Assembly (NCBI GenBank): GCA_038380795.1
Contig: CM076268.1
Span: 24,933,501 to 24,997,500, forward strand
Direction: 5' to 3'
Length of the DNA stretch: 64,000 nt
From: Pyrocephalus nanus
Lineage: Eukaryota > Chordata > Aves > Passeriformes > Tyrannidae
Shown here: positions 1 through 35,342 of the stretch, piece by piece
Position numbering within the stretch: position 1 is the stretch's first letter
How the letters are laid out: every line of letters starts with the position of its first letter
Notes under the pieces: generated by a model
Told to the model about the DNA's origin: nothing
What the model saw: the letters and a program-made list of their open reading frames with translations, nothing else
Databases searched by the model: none
Program-made: the position numbers and the translations under genes

Positions 1-1000
1 CCTGAACCTTTGAATCGTAGTGATGGTGGAGATAGTAACTGTATGTGTTAAAGGAAAAAAAAATGGCTGGAAATTCAAATGCTTAAGATTTTAGAAGACA
101 CCTTTCTTCTTATGTATTTTTGAGTATCCTAGGCTGGCAGAGCAGCAGTTAGTTACAGAGTCATATTTGAAGTCAGGATGCTTTGCCTGTCTGTAAAGGT
201 TTTCATCTTCTGACACTGTTATGTGTTTCTGCTTATGGTACATGAGCTATTACAGGAGAGTGCCATGCTGTTGCAGTTTTGTTTAATGTCAGCTTCCTTC
301 ACATCAGGGTTATTGGTTTATTCTGTTAACTGCAACCTCCCCCTTAATTAAAAGAAACAAAACCAACAGTGTTTTAATACGTAGCTACTATTTATATTTA
401 ACTATCCTTTTTCTATTAGTGTGTCTTATCCAGTAGCAAACTAGGAACAGAATGAAATTGTAGGTACACAGAGTAAAAAACATCTCCTGATCCCCAGAGC
501 TTTAATTCTGAATAGATGACATGGACACGGGTGGAAGAAAGGATAGATGGAAGTAAAAGGGACACAGACTGTCTAACTGCATGTCTTTGGACTTTGTTTT
601 TCATGTAGACTTCTGTGCCCTGGGGCTGTTCTGGGAGGAAGGCAAAGAGATACAAAGGGCTGGGTGGGCTGTGGTGGTGTGGAAAAACTGAAGTGAATGG
701 CTGGTTGGTTTTGGAAAGGGAGTGTTCAGATGAATGCAGAAAGGCATTTGGCAGCCTTACTTGTATCTGGTCCTTGCCTGACTTAAACTGGCTGGTCTGC
801 TGGTTTCAGTTCCTGCTTTGCTCTCCTAATGGGCCTCTTCCCTGAAGGCCCCATGGGACATCCTGTGGTTTCTTGTTCAGAAACAGCGGGCCCTCCCTCC
901 CTTGTATGTAGTTTTTGGTGTTTGATAACAATGCTGCTCACGAGGCTTATTGTTCTTATTTTAAGATTGCAATAACAATGTGATATTATTTATTTTCTAG
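1..1000 (+). other. ZMIZ1: ZMIZ1 intron, 3' part, cut by window edge
   Basis: No coding exon is visible before the TTTTCTAG acceptor ending at 1000. The stretch is A/T-rich with short poly-A runs. No repeat or RNA gene was recognised. Confidence 0.8.
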
Positions 1001-23572
<22,572 letters not shown>

Positions 23573-25002
23573 AACCATATGTATTCTCCCATCCCTTTCA
23601 CTTGTTCACACGTGTGTGGCTGCACAGCGAGGAATCTTAACACTCCTTTTCCACAAGAGAAGAAAAAAAAAAAACTCACAACCTGATCCAATGGTGCACT
23701 CCCTGCTTTCTTCATCTCAGAACTGCTTTTGTTAGCTTCAAAGACTGCGAAAGTGACGGGAGAAAATAATACAAAAATTAAATACATGCAGTAATCTCCG
23801 AGTCTGCCGTGTACATGAGACAAAGAAGCATAGACAGTTGTGCAGCTATTGGAAACCCCATTTGGTGTTCATCCTCTAGAGAGAGAGTTCTGTGATAAAC
23901 ATAGTGTGAAGTATCTTGGCAAAAACGAATCTTGGCAAGGGAAGAAAAGGCAACAAAATGGAACTGTCTTTAATTGACCAGTCTCAGAGTGTCCTTACAA
24001 TGCTTTGTTCTTCCATTTTTTTGAAACTGTATCTCCCTCTACCCCACGTCTCCTCTGCCCCCCCTCCAGCCACAGGTTTGTGTTGGAGTGATTGTCCTGG
24101 CCACACACAGAAAGAAAAAAAAAAAAAACAAACCACATGTAAAGCTCTAAAAAAGCACAAATCCTACAGTCAAGTGGCAAAGATAGGGAAGACATACAGG
24201 CCTGTTAGAGGGAGCCAGCAGTTTAGTGAATGCAACTTCAGTATCAGAGTCCTGAGAATCTCCAGGCTGCAGCTGTGGGTGTCGGTATTTCTGCAAGGGT
24301 AGGGATCTTAACCACCTCTTTGCAGAGGATTCCAGCACACAGATTGGAAACACCCAGGAAAAATTAAAAAAAGAGTTTGCAATGTGTACGGATTTTTTGT
24401 GGTTTTGGTTTCAAATCAGTACCATTTCTGGCTGTGTTAACATCCGGCAGTAGAGATTGCTGAAACAGATCTTTATGCCATCTGTAATGGTAAAGAGAGG
24501 GAGGGGGATGCAAACCAAACGGTTCCTGATTATTACCTACAGCCTTCGGTGCCCTGAGAGTTTGTGTCACTGTCTGTACTGCACAATGCACAGTAAAACA
24601 AGTTGGGTTGAAGGCGGCGAGAAATCATTGCAGGATGGAGGGAGAGTAACATCACTATCTGCATAATTATTTTTAATAATCAGCTTGAGAAGGGGCATTG
24701 ACATTGGACAGACATTATGCAGCTTCATTTTTGTTTTGCTTTGTGTTCTGTTTTTGTGACTGTTACAGATACGTCAGCCTTTTCCTTTTCTCCTCCTTCA
24801 GTTTCTTTTTTTAAACTTTGGCTGCTGGAATGAGCTCTTTCTCCTGAAGGGCCGGGAGTGTACCTGTCAGTAGATTGCTACTGCCCTCAAGAGACCCTGC
24901 TGCCACAATCACTGTCTTGCCCCTGTGATCTGTGCTTCTCGTGTGGTTGCTGCTCCTGCATGAGCTTCATATTGCTTCTGTGCCCATTTCTGTGCTCTTT
25001 AT

Positions 25003-25024
25003 CTCTCTCTCTCTTTCTCTCTCT
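25003..25024. repeat. (CT)n pyrimidine tract
   Basis: CT dinucleotides interrupted by one TTT, within the ZMIZ1 3'UTR. It would be a polypyrimidine stretch in the mRNA, of the type bound by PTB. Confidence 0.85.
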
Positions 25025-25643
25025 TATAAATGATGTACAGTAGCTGTGTAAGAAGTGCATGTGTGCCAACTTTGCCCTCGTGGTGCAACATTTCAGCTTT
25101 TGCCCACTGTACAGTTATTGGTTTTATTTCTTTTTGTTACTAAAGCAAATTTGACCCTGCTCCTTTTCCTCTTCCCAAATCCAATCAAACACCTTTCGTT
25201 TGCTCGCCACAATACGTTTTAAACTGAAGTGCCAGGCAAAATTTTGTTTGTTCCTGTCAGTTTGACTAGATAGCTTCCTAGCCCTCTGTGTTTAGTTTGC
25301 AAACGCTGTAAATGGCATGCTCTGTGCTTACGACTCTGGATTTGCTTTCCTCACCAAAGTCACACTTGTAAATTCTTTGTGGTTTTTGTTTTATTTTGCT
25401 CTTTTTGTTAACGTTTCCCACTACTGCTGTACATGCGTCGTGATATATATATGCTAGTCAGCAGCACCTTGCTGTAGATATTAAAGGAAATGGCGGTTTA
25501 GTTCTTTTATTTTCCAGTAGGAGTATTGAATCTGTCAAACGTATTATGTAGAGATGGTCCCACACTTATATTTTTCCTCTTTCAAGTTTTTTTAAGAAAA
25601 GCGCTGTTCATTATGCAAAATCAATTATTTTAAGAATTGCTAT

Positions 25644-25651
25644 TGTAAATA
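25644..25651 (+). promoter_or_regulatory. Pumilio response element match in ZMIZ1 3'UTR
   Basis: TGTAAATA matches the UGUANAUA consensus exactly on the transcribed strand. An 8-mer of this kind can occur by chance; its setting in a long 3'UTR makes it plausible. Confidence 0.4.
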
Positions 25652-27423
25652 TCCTTGTGAATATTTTAGTATCGTCTTTGATAATATTCAACATTTTCAT
25701 GATCTGGTTATACTTTTGCTGGTGTTTTTAAATACCTTGTCTGAAGAAAAATATGGGTCCTTTTTTAAAAAAAGAAAATTGAGGGTTCTTTAACAGAATA
25801 AGGGAGTTGGGTTTTTGTTTGTTTTTTTTTTCCCCCCCGTTTTCTTTTGATAAGTTAGCCCAAATTTCATATCCATTTATGTGTGAACAAATTGATACAT
25901 CAGGCAGTACCTGGATAATCAGGGCCAGCTGTGTCATGGAAACTTTATAATAAGTGATTGCCTTGGGAAAAAGAAACCCCAACTAACTGACCAGTGTTCA
26001 TTGGCTGTGGGTGATTGTGAGCTGGTAATGGCAGAGATTTTGTTCGTTTGCCCAAGTGAGCAAAACACCTTGGACCAGCTGTCTGACCAGGTAAAGATGC
26101 ACTAAGGCAAGCAGCAAATCTGTAAGGTACCATATTTATGTCACTGTACTGGTTCTTTGGTCTCTGAAACTGGGGCACAGAAACACTTTGGGATGTTGGT
26201 GGGTGGGGGAGGGAAACAGTATAGTATATTTTATTCTGCTTAGAAGTGTCTTTTTTCTTATGTAGGCTTGACAACCTGTAGAGGATCTCTGCAGAATATT
26301 AAAGATACCTTGGTGTAATACATGGTAATATGGTTGTGGTGTGGTCCTGCTATCACACAATTCCTAGGAAAGACCGTTCTTCAGTTGCAGATACAGATGT
26401 GTTTTGTAGCCATTTTACTGTAGTAGTTTCCCCCTGTTTTATCCTGCATTTTTTATATAGATATTGAGGTCATTTGCAGGGGTGGCTAATGATAAACTGA
26501 TTTTGTGCCCTTAGAGTTTGGGTTTTTTTTGTTTGGGGGGTAAGTTTCTTAAGCCATAGGTTTGGGAATAAAGAAGATTTCTCACTATTAGCTGGAACTG
26601 GTTGCTCAGATTTTTTTTTTAATTGATTCTATTTAATGTTCCATTCTCCACTGATTCCTGAGCAGCTAAGTTAGTCACCTGAAATGAATTTTCTCTTAAA
26701 CACAACATTAGTATTTTAAACCAGGTATGTTAAGGATTGACCTTTTGCTAACTGGTAGTATTTAAAATGTATCATTTAAAAGTACCTGTTGGAAAGCGTA
26801 AAGGGAAAAAATACCCCATAGATATTAGCAATATGGAGCAGTGTTGGCATCTGCTTTGTACAGTAATAGATAATTAAAGCGGACGGTTGACATTTTTAAA
26901 CTTACAGAAACGTTTGGTTTCCAAGCAGAACTTAAGAGAGAAAACACAATTTTTACCCATCACCCAAATGTTGGACATTTGAGACAGTTTTAAAACTTGT
27001 CAGCTAAAATCAGGTACTGTATAGTGAAGTCAGTATGAAAAAGCTTCTAAATGAAAATTTAGTTATTTTTTTATCTGTTCACTGCCATGTTAAAGTTTAG
27101 AGAAAAAAACCTAGCAAATAGGGTAATCACAGTCATTTCTTTTAAAGCTTAATTATTATATGAGATTCCAGTAGTATTTTTATTCTTCTTTTTTTGTTTG
27201 TTTACTTTTTAATCGTTTCCCTATGGAAGTTCATCTGGGAAAGAACCCACAGAGATCTACAGTTCTGCTGCCAAGACATTATTAATAGGACTGACAGATA
27301 CACGCCAGTGTCTGCAGCGGAGACTCAAGGGACAGCTGTACATATGTAAATGACAAATAGAGACATGTTAACAGAAATGCATTCATTTTCCTTGGAATGT
27401 GCATTGTTTTTATTTCGCAGGAA

Positions 27424-27429
27424 AATAAA
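27424..27429 (+). promoter_or_regulatory. ZMIZ1: Possible proximal poly(A) signal of ZMIZ1
   Basis: Canonical AATAAA in the 3'UTR. It may give a shorter transcript; usage is unknown. Confidence 0.4.
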
Positions 27430-27886
27430 AAGCTTGAAGCTCCATCTTATGTGGAAAATGAATCCTGTTTGTTAGCGTTTGTGGAGTCTCAGCATTTGTT
27501 TCACTTTCACTTCTGTAATATACTCTGATCCTTTGTTTTGTTTTGTTTTATCTACATGTAATATTTAGCTTACGTGTACTAGTCTATCACCTGTGTATTT
27601 TTAGGGTGCTACAGAAATAATGAAGAAAAATACGGGGATTAAAAAAATTGTAACCAAATTCATACTTTGTACAATTTTTGATATCACGATCAGAGGGAGA
27701 ATTAAAAAAAAAAAAAAAGTACAATCTGAGGTAACACGCAAAAATGGCCATTGTCTTTGTTTGTACATTGTATGTACAGTACAATGCAATCATTTCATAC
27801 TTTAAACTGGTCAGAAAAAATAATTGTGATTTTTAGTCTTGCAAAACTGTATGTAGTTAGATGATGTGACAACCTAATATTTATCT

Positions 27887-27892
27887 AATAAA
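27887..27892 (+). promoter_or_regulatory. ZMIZ1: Poly(A) signal of ZMIZ1, likely major
   Basis: Canonical AATAAA followed within 25-55 nt by a G/U-rich stretch (27917-27945), the expected downstream element. No further coding sequence follows for over 9 kb. Confidence 0.7.
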
Positions 27893-28039
27893 TATGTATT
27901 CAGATGAAACCTGTATATTAGGTGTTCATGTGGTTATTTTGTATTTAAAGATCAAATTATTTGACTATTGCTAGACATTTATATACTCTGTTGTAACACT
28001 GAAGTATTCTCATTTGCTCATGTTAAATTTTTTTTCCTA

Positions 28040-28045
28040 AATAAA
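28040..28045 (+). promoter_or_regulatory. ZMIZ1: Distal poly(A) signal candidate of ZMIZ1
   Basis: AATAAA 153 nt beyond the likely major site, followed by GU-containing sequence. It could serve as a back-up site. Confidence 0.5.
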
Positions 28046-28989
28046 TTTGCAAAATTAAGGTCTGGCTAATTGGCAGCTGCTTTGTAAATTTTGAGTTTCT
28101 TTCTGAAACCGCAGACTTCCCCTTTGCCCTCCCTGGTTTGTGTTAATGTGTGAAGTCAGTTGTGCAGGGTGTACCTTTTTCAGAAAGCAGGACTTGCTGC
28201 GGGGAAGGTAAGGTGGGAACCACCCTTAAGAAGATACAGAGAGTAACACAAAAGATTATGAATGCAAATTTATTGATAAGCACGGGATCACACAGCAGAA
28301 AATCCCTGCTGAGCTAGGTATTGGTGACTTGCTGTTCAGCATGCAGGGCACTGCCTATCTCCTAAACAAGTAGTAATTACTTTGAAATGAAATCTTTATG
28401 TGATAAGAATAACAGAAAAGGAGGGCTTCTCTTTGGTGTTGGCACGTGTGGAGGGGTTAAACATGCAACACCTTTGTTTTAAATTCTCACCATTTTTCTT
28501 TTCTTTCAATTGGAACCTGTCATTAAAGTGAAATGAGTGACCTTGGAAGATGACTAAAATGAGACAATTATTTTTTTAATGCAGCTCCATCTTAACGCTG
28601 AAGTGTTTGGTTTCTAAATGCAGTTTTTGAGTTACAAAGTCTGCTTAATTCATCTACCTGTTCAACTGTAAGCAGATTAAATCTTGACAGGAGGAGTACA
28701 CACAGGCTCGTATCAACAACAGCCATGGCGTGCACAGGTCGTGTCCCAGTGGAGTTCTACACCGTACGTAGCCACAGCCACAGCCACCAGTCAGTCACTT
28801 TGCATCTGAGAACTTGCTTTAAACAGGGGTTTACTGAGTATCTCAGTATTTTTATATGGCATTTTCTGAACCTGGCTTTGAAATGCATTCAAATACCTTG
28901 GAACAACCTAACCTTTTCAGATTATGAGTATCTATGCAAGCATGTATAGCAATGATTCCACAGCTATTGTTGATTGAGATACGCACATG

Positions 28990-29007
28990 TATATATATAT
29001 ATATATA
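28990..29007. repeat. (TA)n microsatellite
   Basis: About nine TA units in the intergenic region. Confidence 0.9.
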
Positions 29008-32000
29008 AATCTAGACTAGGAATTTATTTTATCAAAATTAGGAAAAATCGTTTGTTTCTGACTCTCAGTTTGTGCCTTCCTTGCTGGCAATACCCATTAC
29101 AATGTACTTTTCGGATAACATAATAAAACAGTGTACTCAGTAGTGAAACAGAAGAAATATTTATACATTCCAGCCAGTAATTAATAAATATTTTGGGTTT
29201 GGTATTCTGTTTTCCTGGACGCACCCCAGAAGTGTCAGCGAGACACAGTGCACTCACTTTGGCACTGTACAGATGGAGGAAAGTACAAAGAGCTCGAGTG
29301 ATGTCCTAAGCACTGTACATTTTTCAATCTTACTTTGAAGTCTGAGGAGGCTACGACAATTCTGAGAGTGGATTTTCTCCCAGATGTCACCTGAGGACCC
29401 CAGGACAGGTACAATGTGCGTATCCAGTTGTTGCTGCCACCTCCTGTCCCACGTCCTGGCAGTGTGCTCTGTGTCATGCGCTCTGACGTGCTTCCAGCCA
29501 GCACCCTACACAAGTATCTGTCTGACTTCTTTTTCCATGTGCTAATCAATTGTTGAACAACTTCAGAACAATCCTATTTCCCTACTTTTATTCTGTACTC
29601 TTCCTCATCAGTATGGATCTCTGAATTGTGTTATTTCGTTTATGCCCCTTGTATTCTGTTGCCATACACTTAATTGTGCTTTTTACAGGAGCAAGAGTCT
29701 GAAACCAACCAGAAAGGTGGAAGAGGGACCCCCTGTTTCTTTTCCACTTGGACAATGGGGATGGGAGTCCTGTGCATAGAGCCACTTGCTTTCCTTTAAA
29801 GAAGTAAGGTAGATAGCATATAAAACAGCTGTACAACTCTCACCTGATATGCTATATAGAATTCTTTCATTTGTTATCCTTCTCTGTTTGCCTTTAAGAA
29901 ATGTATTTTTACATTTGTGTACCTACTCTTATCTTTCTATGTATACCAGAACTCACTTCTATCTGCTTAAATTCCAAGTCTGTACAAGTCTTCCTGTATT
30001 GTGAACTTCCAGTCATGAGCCTGTCTTGCTTACATTTTGAATTATTACCAGTATGTCACCTTATTACAGTTTTCCACTTTCTGAAATCCTACTGACTCTA
30101 TGTAGATATTACTACTAATGCCTGTCATTGTCTCAATGCACTGTTCACAGTTGTTCTCTCTAAAAAAGAACACAGGATTTTCCTTGTATCAGGTGGACCA
30201 CTGAAAGCTTCTGCTGAGATGCCTTGGCTCCATCAGTCTACAGAATTTTCCAGGGGAATATAAAAGTAGGCCACAAGGAACCTAATCAATTATGCAATTT
30301 CATTTATAAAGCAAGCAGGCAGCAATTAGGTCATGACTCCTACAGGCATGAGCACATAGCAGGGCACAGGTGGACTGAGTGGTTGGTTTGCTACGTAGTT
30401 CATTTGCATTTCTAGAAACTCCTTGCCTAGATTATAATAATTGTTTTTTTCTCCTATTTAAGTCCATCCTTCTGTTAAAATCCTTCTCTTTTGCGGACTA
30501 GATGAGACCAAGCTCTTTCCCTGTTTTTGTTGAATATGTCTGCTTGGTTTGTCCAGTACCTTTCCAAATGCTGAACTCACTGTATTTTTTGATAGAACCA
30601 GTGACAGTAAAGTCATCTTCTCCAGAAATATTATTTGCCACTTCTAAATACACTGGTTTCTCTACACCCTTTTGGCTTTATTAAACATCCTCAGAGGTAG
30701 ATACGGGATTTTCAGTTATGGTTTTCCTCTAGGTCAGAGTTTTGACCAGCTTCATTTTTAATTGAATCTCACAGTCTAGACTTTTCCAGTTTGTCCATAG
30801 CTGTTTTATGATGTCAGTTGTTTTCGATTTTGTTAGACTGTTCTGGCACATTTATTTTAATTTGCCACCCTGTTCTCATATCAACACATTATTTTAAACA
30901 CAGAGACAGGCTGCTAAGTTTAATAAATTTTAACTAGTTAAACACTAGAAAAAGCCAATTTTTTTTAAATACACAGGCTGTTGTTAGGATTATATCCTTT
31001 TTGTTTTCTTCATTTGGTTTGCAAAATCTATTGAAATTCCCCACACTTATTTAATATAATCCTGGAGTTGAAGTCTTATTGTGTTTTTAACACATATTTA
31101 AATTGATTCAACTTTTTTACGTTTAAAATTTATAATCAGTGCTCACTTTCTTACTTCTGTGTTTCTCAGAATGTAGGTTTTTAAGGCATGCAAAATCAGT
31201 GAATTTTGAACTTGCCCATTTACCCATCTGATGAGTTTCCAGTTACTGGTGGTAATACCTAGTTCCAAAAATTATGTTTGATTGTAAATGTGAGACACGT
31301 TAATTTGCATCTGACAACTTGTGAGCTCAGAGGGACATTGTGTATTCAGATGTTGGTCGCATGCAATTGTGTCATCTAAGTGTGTCATAATGTTCCATGC
31401 TAGCTAATGTAGTAGTGCTGTTATGTACTGAAGGTTAAGAGATCCTTTCTGTAGAGAAATTGCAAAAAAAGCAGAGAGGAATCTCAGAGATTCTGTTATG
31501 GTGAGGTTGGTTCCAGCAGAGCTGTTCATTACAAAATAACTGGTGGAATTTTTTTAGTCTTGTTACATCTGTGAAGCTTTTAATTTCTAGGTGATTCTTG
31601 TTCAAACTGATGCTATCTGACCATTTTTAGCTTTCAGCTTCTGTTGTGAAGTTTTACAACTAAGAAACACGTCTATGATTATTCTTAGAATTAGTTTAGA
31701 GCAGACAGGATGATTCATCTTGTACAAGGTACAGAGGCAGCTGTTTACCTCAAGGAGTCATTGTTCAGATTTGCACACAAGACAAACTCAAGGAAAACCC
31801 AAGGCTTTACCAGGCAGCTGATTAAAGCAGAGCTCTTGAGAAACAGTACAGAGAAGAAAGGTCGTAAAGACGTGACAATGTAAGGGAAATAATTGTGTAG
31901 AGAGCTGCCAAATATTGGATAGGGGGGAAAGATCAGAAAAAGGGACCAAAATTGAACCAAAGACATATGAGAAAATAATTTTAAAAAATCAAGTACTATA

Positions 32001-35000
32001 GTGGGGATGGAGAATGAAAAATATACAGTTGGAAATCTGGAGTGCTGCTGGTGACGTGCTGCGTGGGACCACGGGTCCCACATGGCCCTGTGCCTCTTGG
32101 GAAAATTGCAACCATTTCCCACTTGAGTTGCAAGTAAAATTAACTTGTAAAATTAATTTTTTACATCTGAACCTAGAATGTCTTATTACCACCCTGTCAG
32201 TCTTAAAAGGCTCGATGCATGATGCTCTTCCCTTTCTTTCACCTGTTTGCATTCAGTGAATATAGGAAGTGTCTGGTGCACCTCTGGTTTTGGTTTGATC
32301 AGTTACTTATCTGTTGTATCACAGAAACCTGGTCAGTGGAGTTACCCAGAGAGGAGGCACGGCAGGAGGTGGTAGTGGTGAGAGAACACATGAAGGTTTC
32401 CATGCAAGTGGGGGTTGCAACAGCCTCTCAGGATGGACAGGAAGGCAGTGCAGTGCTGACTTCCACTCCCCAGGAAGGAGCTCCTGAGAATCTCCTTTCA
32501 TGAGTAGTTCCTGCGCAATTCCATTTTCAGTAAGATCATCCCCACCTCCAGGCTCATCTAACTCATACAAGGTGAAGTAGTATGACTAATCAATTCTAGA
32601 AGTATTTCTGATAATTGTTACGTTATTGCTTGTTCTTCAGACCAGAGGTGGTAAATTAACTGAATCGATCCCTGTAAATTTCAAGTTCTCTTATAACTGA
32701 CATTTCTGTGGTTTAAAAGGTAGAAGAGCTCCCATAACTTTTGCTGTATCTTAATACTATTTCGTAAGTATGCAAAGTATCTCCCCACCCATCCACCCAC
32801 AGGCAAACCACCTATCTACATCCCAGAGCTTTTTGAGGCCACTGGGAGTAATAGCTGCATTTTTCTTGTAGCCTAAGAACATGCATTTTAAATGTCCTAC
32901 ATGCTTCACCAGGCTGTTGTGATCTATCTGCAAGTAGCTGTAGTTACGTATGGATGAACTTCTGGGAAGCTGCAGGCAGCTGCAAGGTGCCCTGGGTGCT
33001 CTGTAAAGGCACTGTGTAATCTCACATATTAGCAGTGAGCTTCCATGCATTATGCAGGGAGATTGAGTAATGAATTCCAGGCAAGCAGTGTCACTCAGAA
33101 CTTCTGAAACGAAAATGCTAATCACAGCTGTAAAGAGCATGAGTGGATTGAGCTTTTTCTTGTATGACTATTTGTAGGTAATTAGTATGAAGTCATGAGG
33201 GGAAACTCCTCCTTTATGTACTGGAGAGAAGGTTCACATAGTGAGCTGAGTTACTACAAGCTCCTAAGAGGAAACCTTGATCGGGGGAAATATTTATTAG
33301 CATTTTTTCTTTATATCTGTAAGTGTACCTGTGTGGCTACTCTGTGCTCTTTGAGCTCTTGTATAGTTTAATTCCACACAGCAATCACTTAGTAAAATGG
33401 AAAGGTCTTTCATCATCTCCCCCACTCTAGTCCCCATTCATAAATAAATGCATATCATAGATACAGATCATAGAGATTCTTTCCATGTCTTAATTCATCT
33501 TCTAGCTTAGTCAAAACCTTGAAGAAAAAATTAGGCTCCGTCTTTTGAAGTGCAGTACAACCAGACTGCAGGTGAGGGGTGGGAATGCCCACTGCAAATT
33601 CCTGCTCCTCTCACTTAAAATCAAGCTGAGTACCTGTCTGACCTCTCCCTCTGCTAAGAGTCCTTGAGATAACCATGTCCCAGATGTGCAAGGGTTCTTA
33701 TAATGAATGTTAAAATCAATACCATGGGAATTCCCCGTATCACAGTATCAAGTGATGTTCCTGTGAAATGCACTTGACAGTAGATTGTTGCAGCCTGTAT
33801 TTGAGTTTTTATTTGCATGGTCCAAGCATATGGCCCCATGAAGAGCATATCTGCACCACAGACAAAGGTGAATTCCATGTAATTGCACTCTTGCAGTTGG
33901 TAGGTTGCAAAATGTGGTTTTGCACAGCTGCCAGGATAAATCCAACAGCAGCAATCGAAGATTGAATAATACAACCAGCCTACATTCCTGTGTCACAAAC
34001 AAGTAGGCACGCAGTCGGAGTCAGGAATGCACATCCCCTTTTTACCAGTGCAGTGTCTGTCTGCTGGGGTAACACCATTTCAAGACCCTTGAAATCAAAA
34101 TTCCCAAATTTAGGTCATGTTTCAAGCATTTAATCTTTCTGTTTTAGAAGAGCCACTTAACCAGTGTTGTTGTTTCCTGTCCATCTTGGCACAATGGTGG
34201 TAATATCTACTCAGTTACTCAATAGTCTTGTTTATGACGTTGCAAGCAATGTATCAGTATGAAGTTCTGTTATCGCATCATTGAAGGTTCTTTTTCCTAG
34301 GCAGAAATTTCTCTGCTATAACACAAGAAGGGTCCTTTGATAGGTGTATTTCTAAAAATATATGTTTAGAAACTAATTTCAAAAGGGTACTCGTTTATCC
34401 ATCTGTAACTTCTATATCTTTTTCTGAGATGGGGGAGAGAGAGTATGATGAAATCTGTAGGGCAGGTACCCATCTCCCTGTCAGCTCTGCTGAAGCACCT
34501 TATCTTGGCTTTTGTCCGTGCAACCACATTCTGTTGCCTATCTAATCTAGTGCGGTGTGTGCTCATTTTCCAGCCAAATGTACTTATCTCCTAGCCACAT
34601 GCTGCAGAATTACAACATTGAACATATCTTCAAATGGCTGTGTTCTAAGGTTCCCTAAAATAATCTCAGTTTGCTGTGAGCTAACTCTAAGCCTCACTTG
34701 GCAGTGATATAGTGGTCTTTGACAGTTTTTGAGACCTTTTCCTGTCCTTCTTGGAAAGTGACCTCTGTAACTCACAAATTCCTAGTCAAACTGTCTGCAT
34801 GAGTTTTAATTCATCTGACTCTGCAGGAGTAGGCCATAACAAGTGATTTAGTAGCTTTATTGCAAATGCTTAAAAATAATAATGCAGTCCATATTCTCAA
34901 ATTAAAAAAATCACCACTGTGAAAGAGAGTTGGTTTGCCGTCTCACCAAGTCTGCAAATGAAGAAAACCGCATTGTTTGTTCTACCGAAGGCATCTGTGA

Positions 35001-35309
35001 ACTCTTACAAAACAGTTCAAAGCTGTTCTGCCTGTGTTTCCCAAGTGTGAAACAAGATGGTATTTTCTTTGGCTCATCTTTTGTCTTGTTTATTAAATAA
35101 TAAATCCTTCAGGGCTAGAACTGTCTGTTGTTACAGGTATGCACAGAACACCTAACTTTGGTTTGGGCTTCTAGTGGATACTGCAATTAAAATGATAAAA
35201 AAGAGGGTGAGGTGTTCTATGGTCACTAGAGAAAGTCCAAAAATGGACTTGAAGCTGAGAGAATATGACAAACTAAGTAGAAAATTTATACTGATTTAGC
35301 TACTATTCA

Positions 35310-35342
35310 AAAAAAAAAAAAAAACCAACAAAAAAAACCCCC
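35310..35342. repeat. Poly-A / A-rich low-complexity tract
   Basis: A run of 17 A interrupted by CC, then further A and C runs. It could be the tail of an old retrocopy, but no body was recognised upstream. Confidence 0.8.

Larger units (their letters stand above)
23573..27912 (+). other. ZMIZ1: ZMIZ1 3' untranslated region (about 4.3 kb)
   Basis: The stretch from the stop codon to just past the AATAAA at 27887 has no coding exon. It is U-rich with poly-A (24115-24128), a (CT)n tract (25003-25024), a poly-A run near 27705 and a Pumilio-type TGTAAATA at 25644. Internal AATAAA hexamers at 26567 and 27424 could give shorter forms. The cleavage position is inferred from the signal and the GU-rich sequence after it (27917-27945). 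Confidence 0.8.

Noticed and set aside
29235..29549. Minus-strand 104-codon open frame, considered as a retroelement remnant
   Set aside because: No reverse-transcriptase, protease or gag-like motif could be identified; too weak to call.
31745..32252. Minus-strand open frames of 87 and 125 codons between ZMIZ1 and PPIF
   Set aside because: Mutually overlapping, no known motif, no poly(A) or splice context. Treated as chance.
33654..33974. Minus-strand 106-codon open frame in the ZMIZ1-PPIF interval
   Set aside because: No recognisable family and overlapped by open frames in other phases on both strands.
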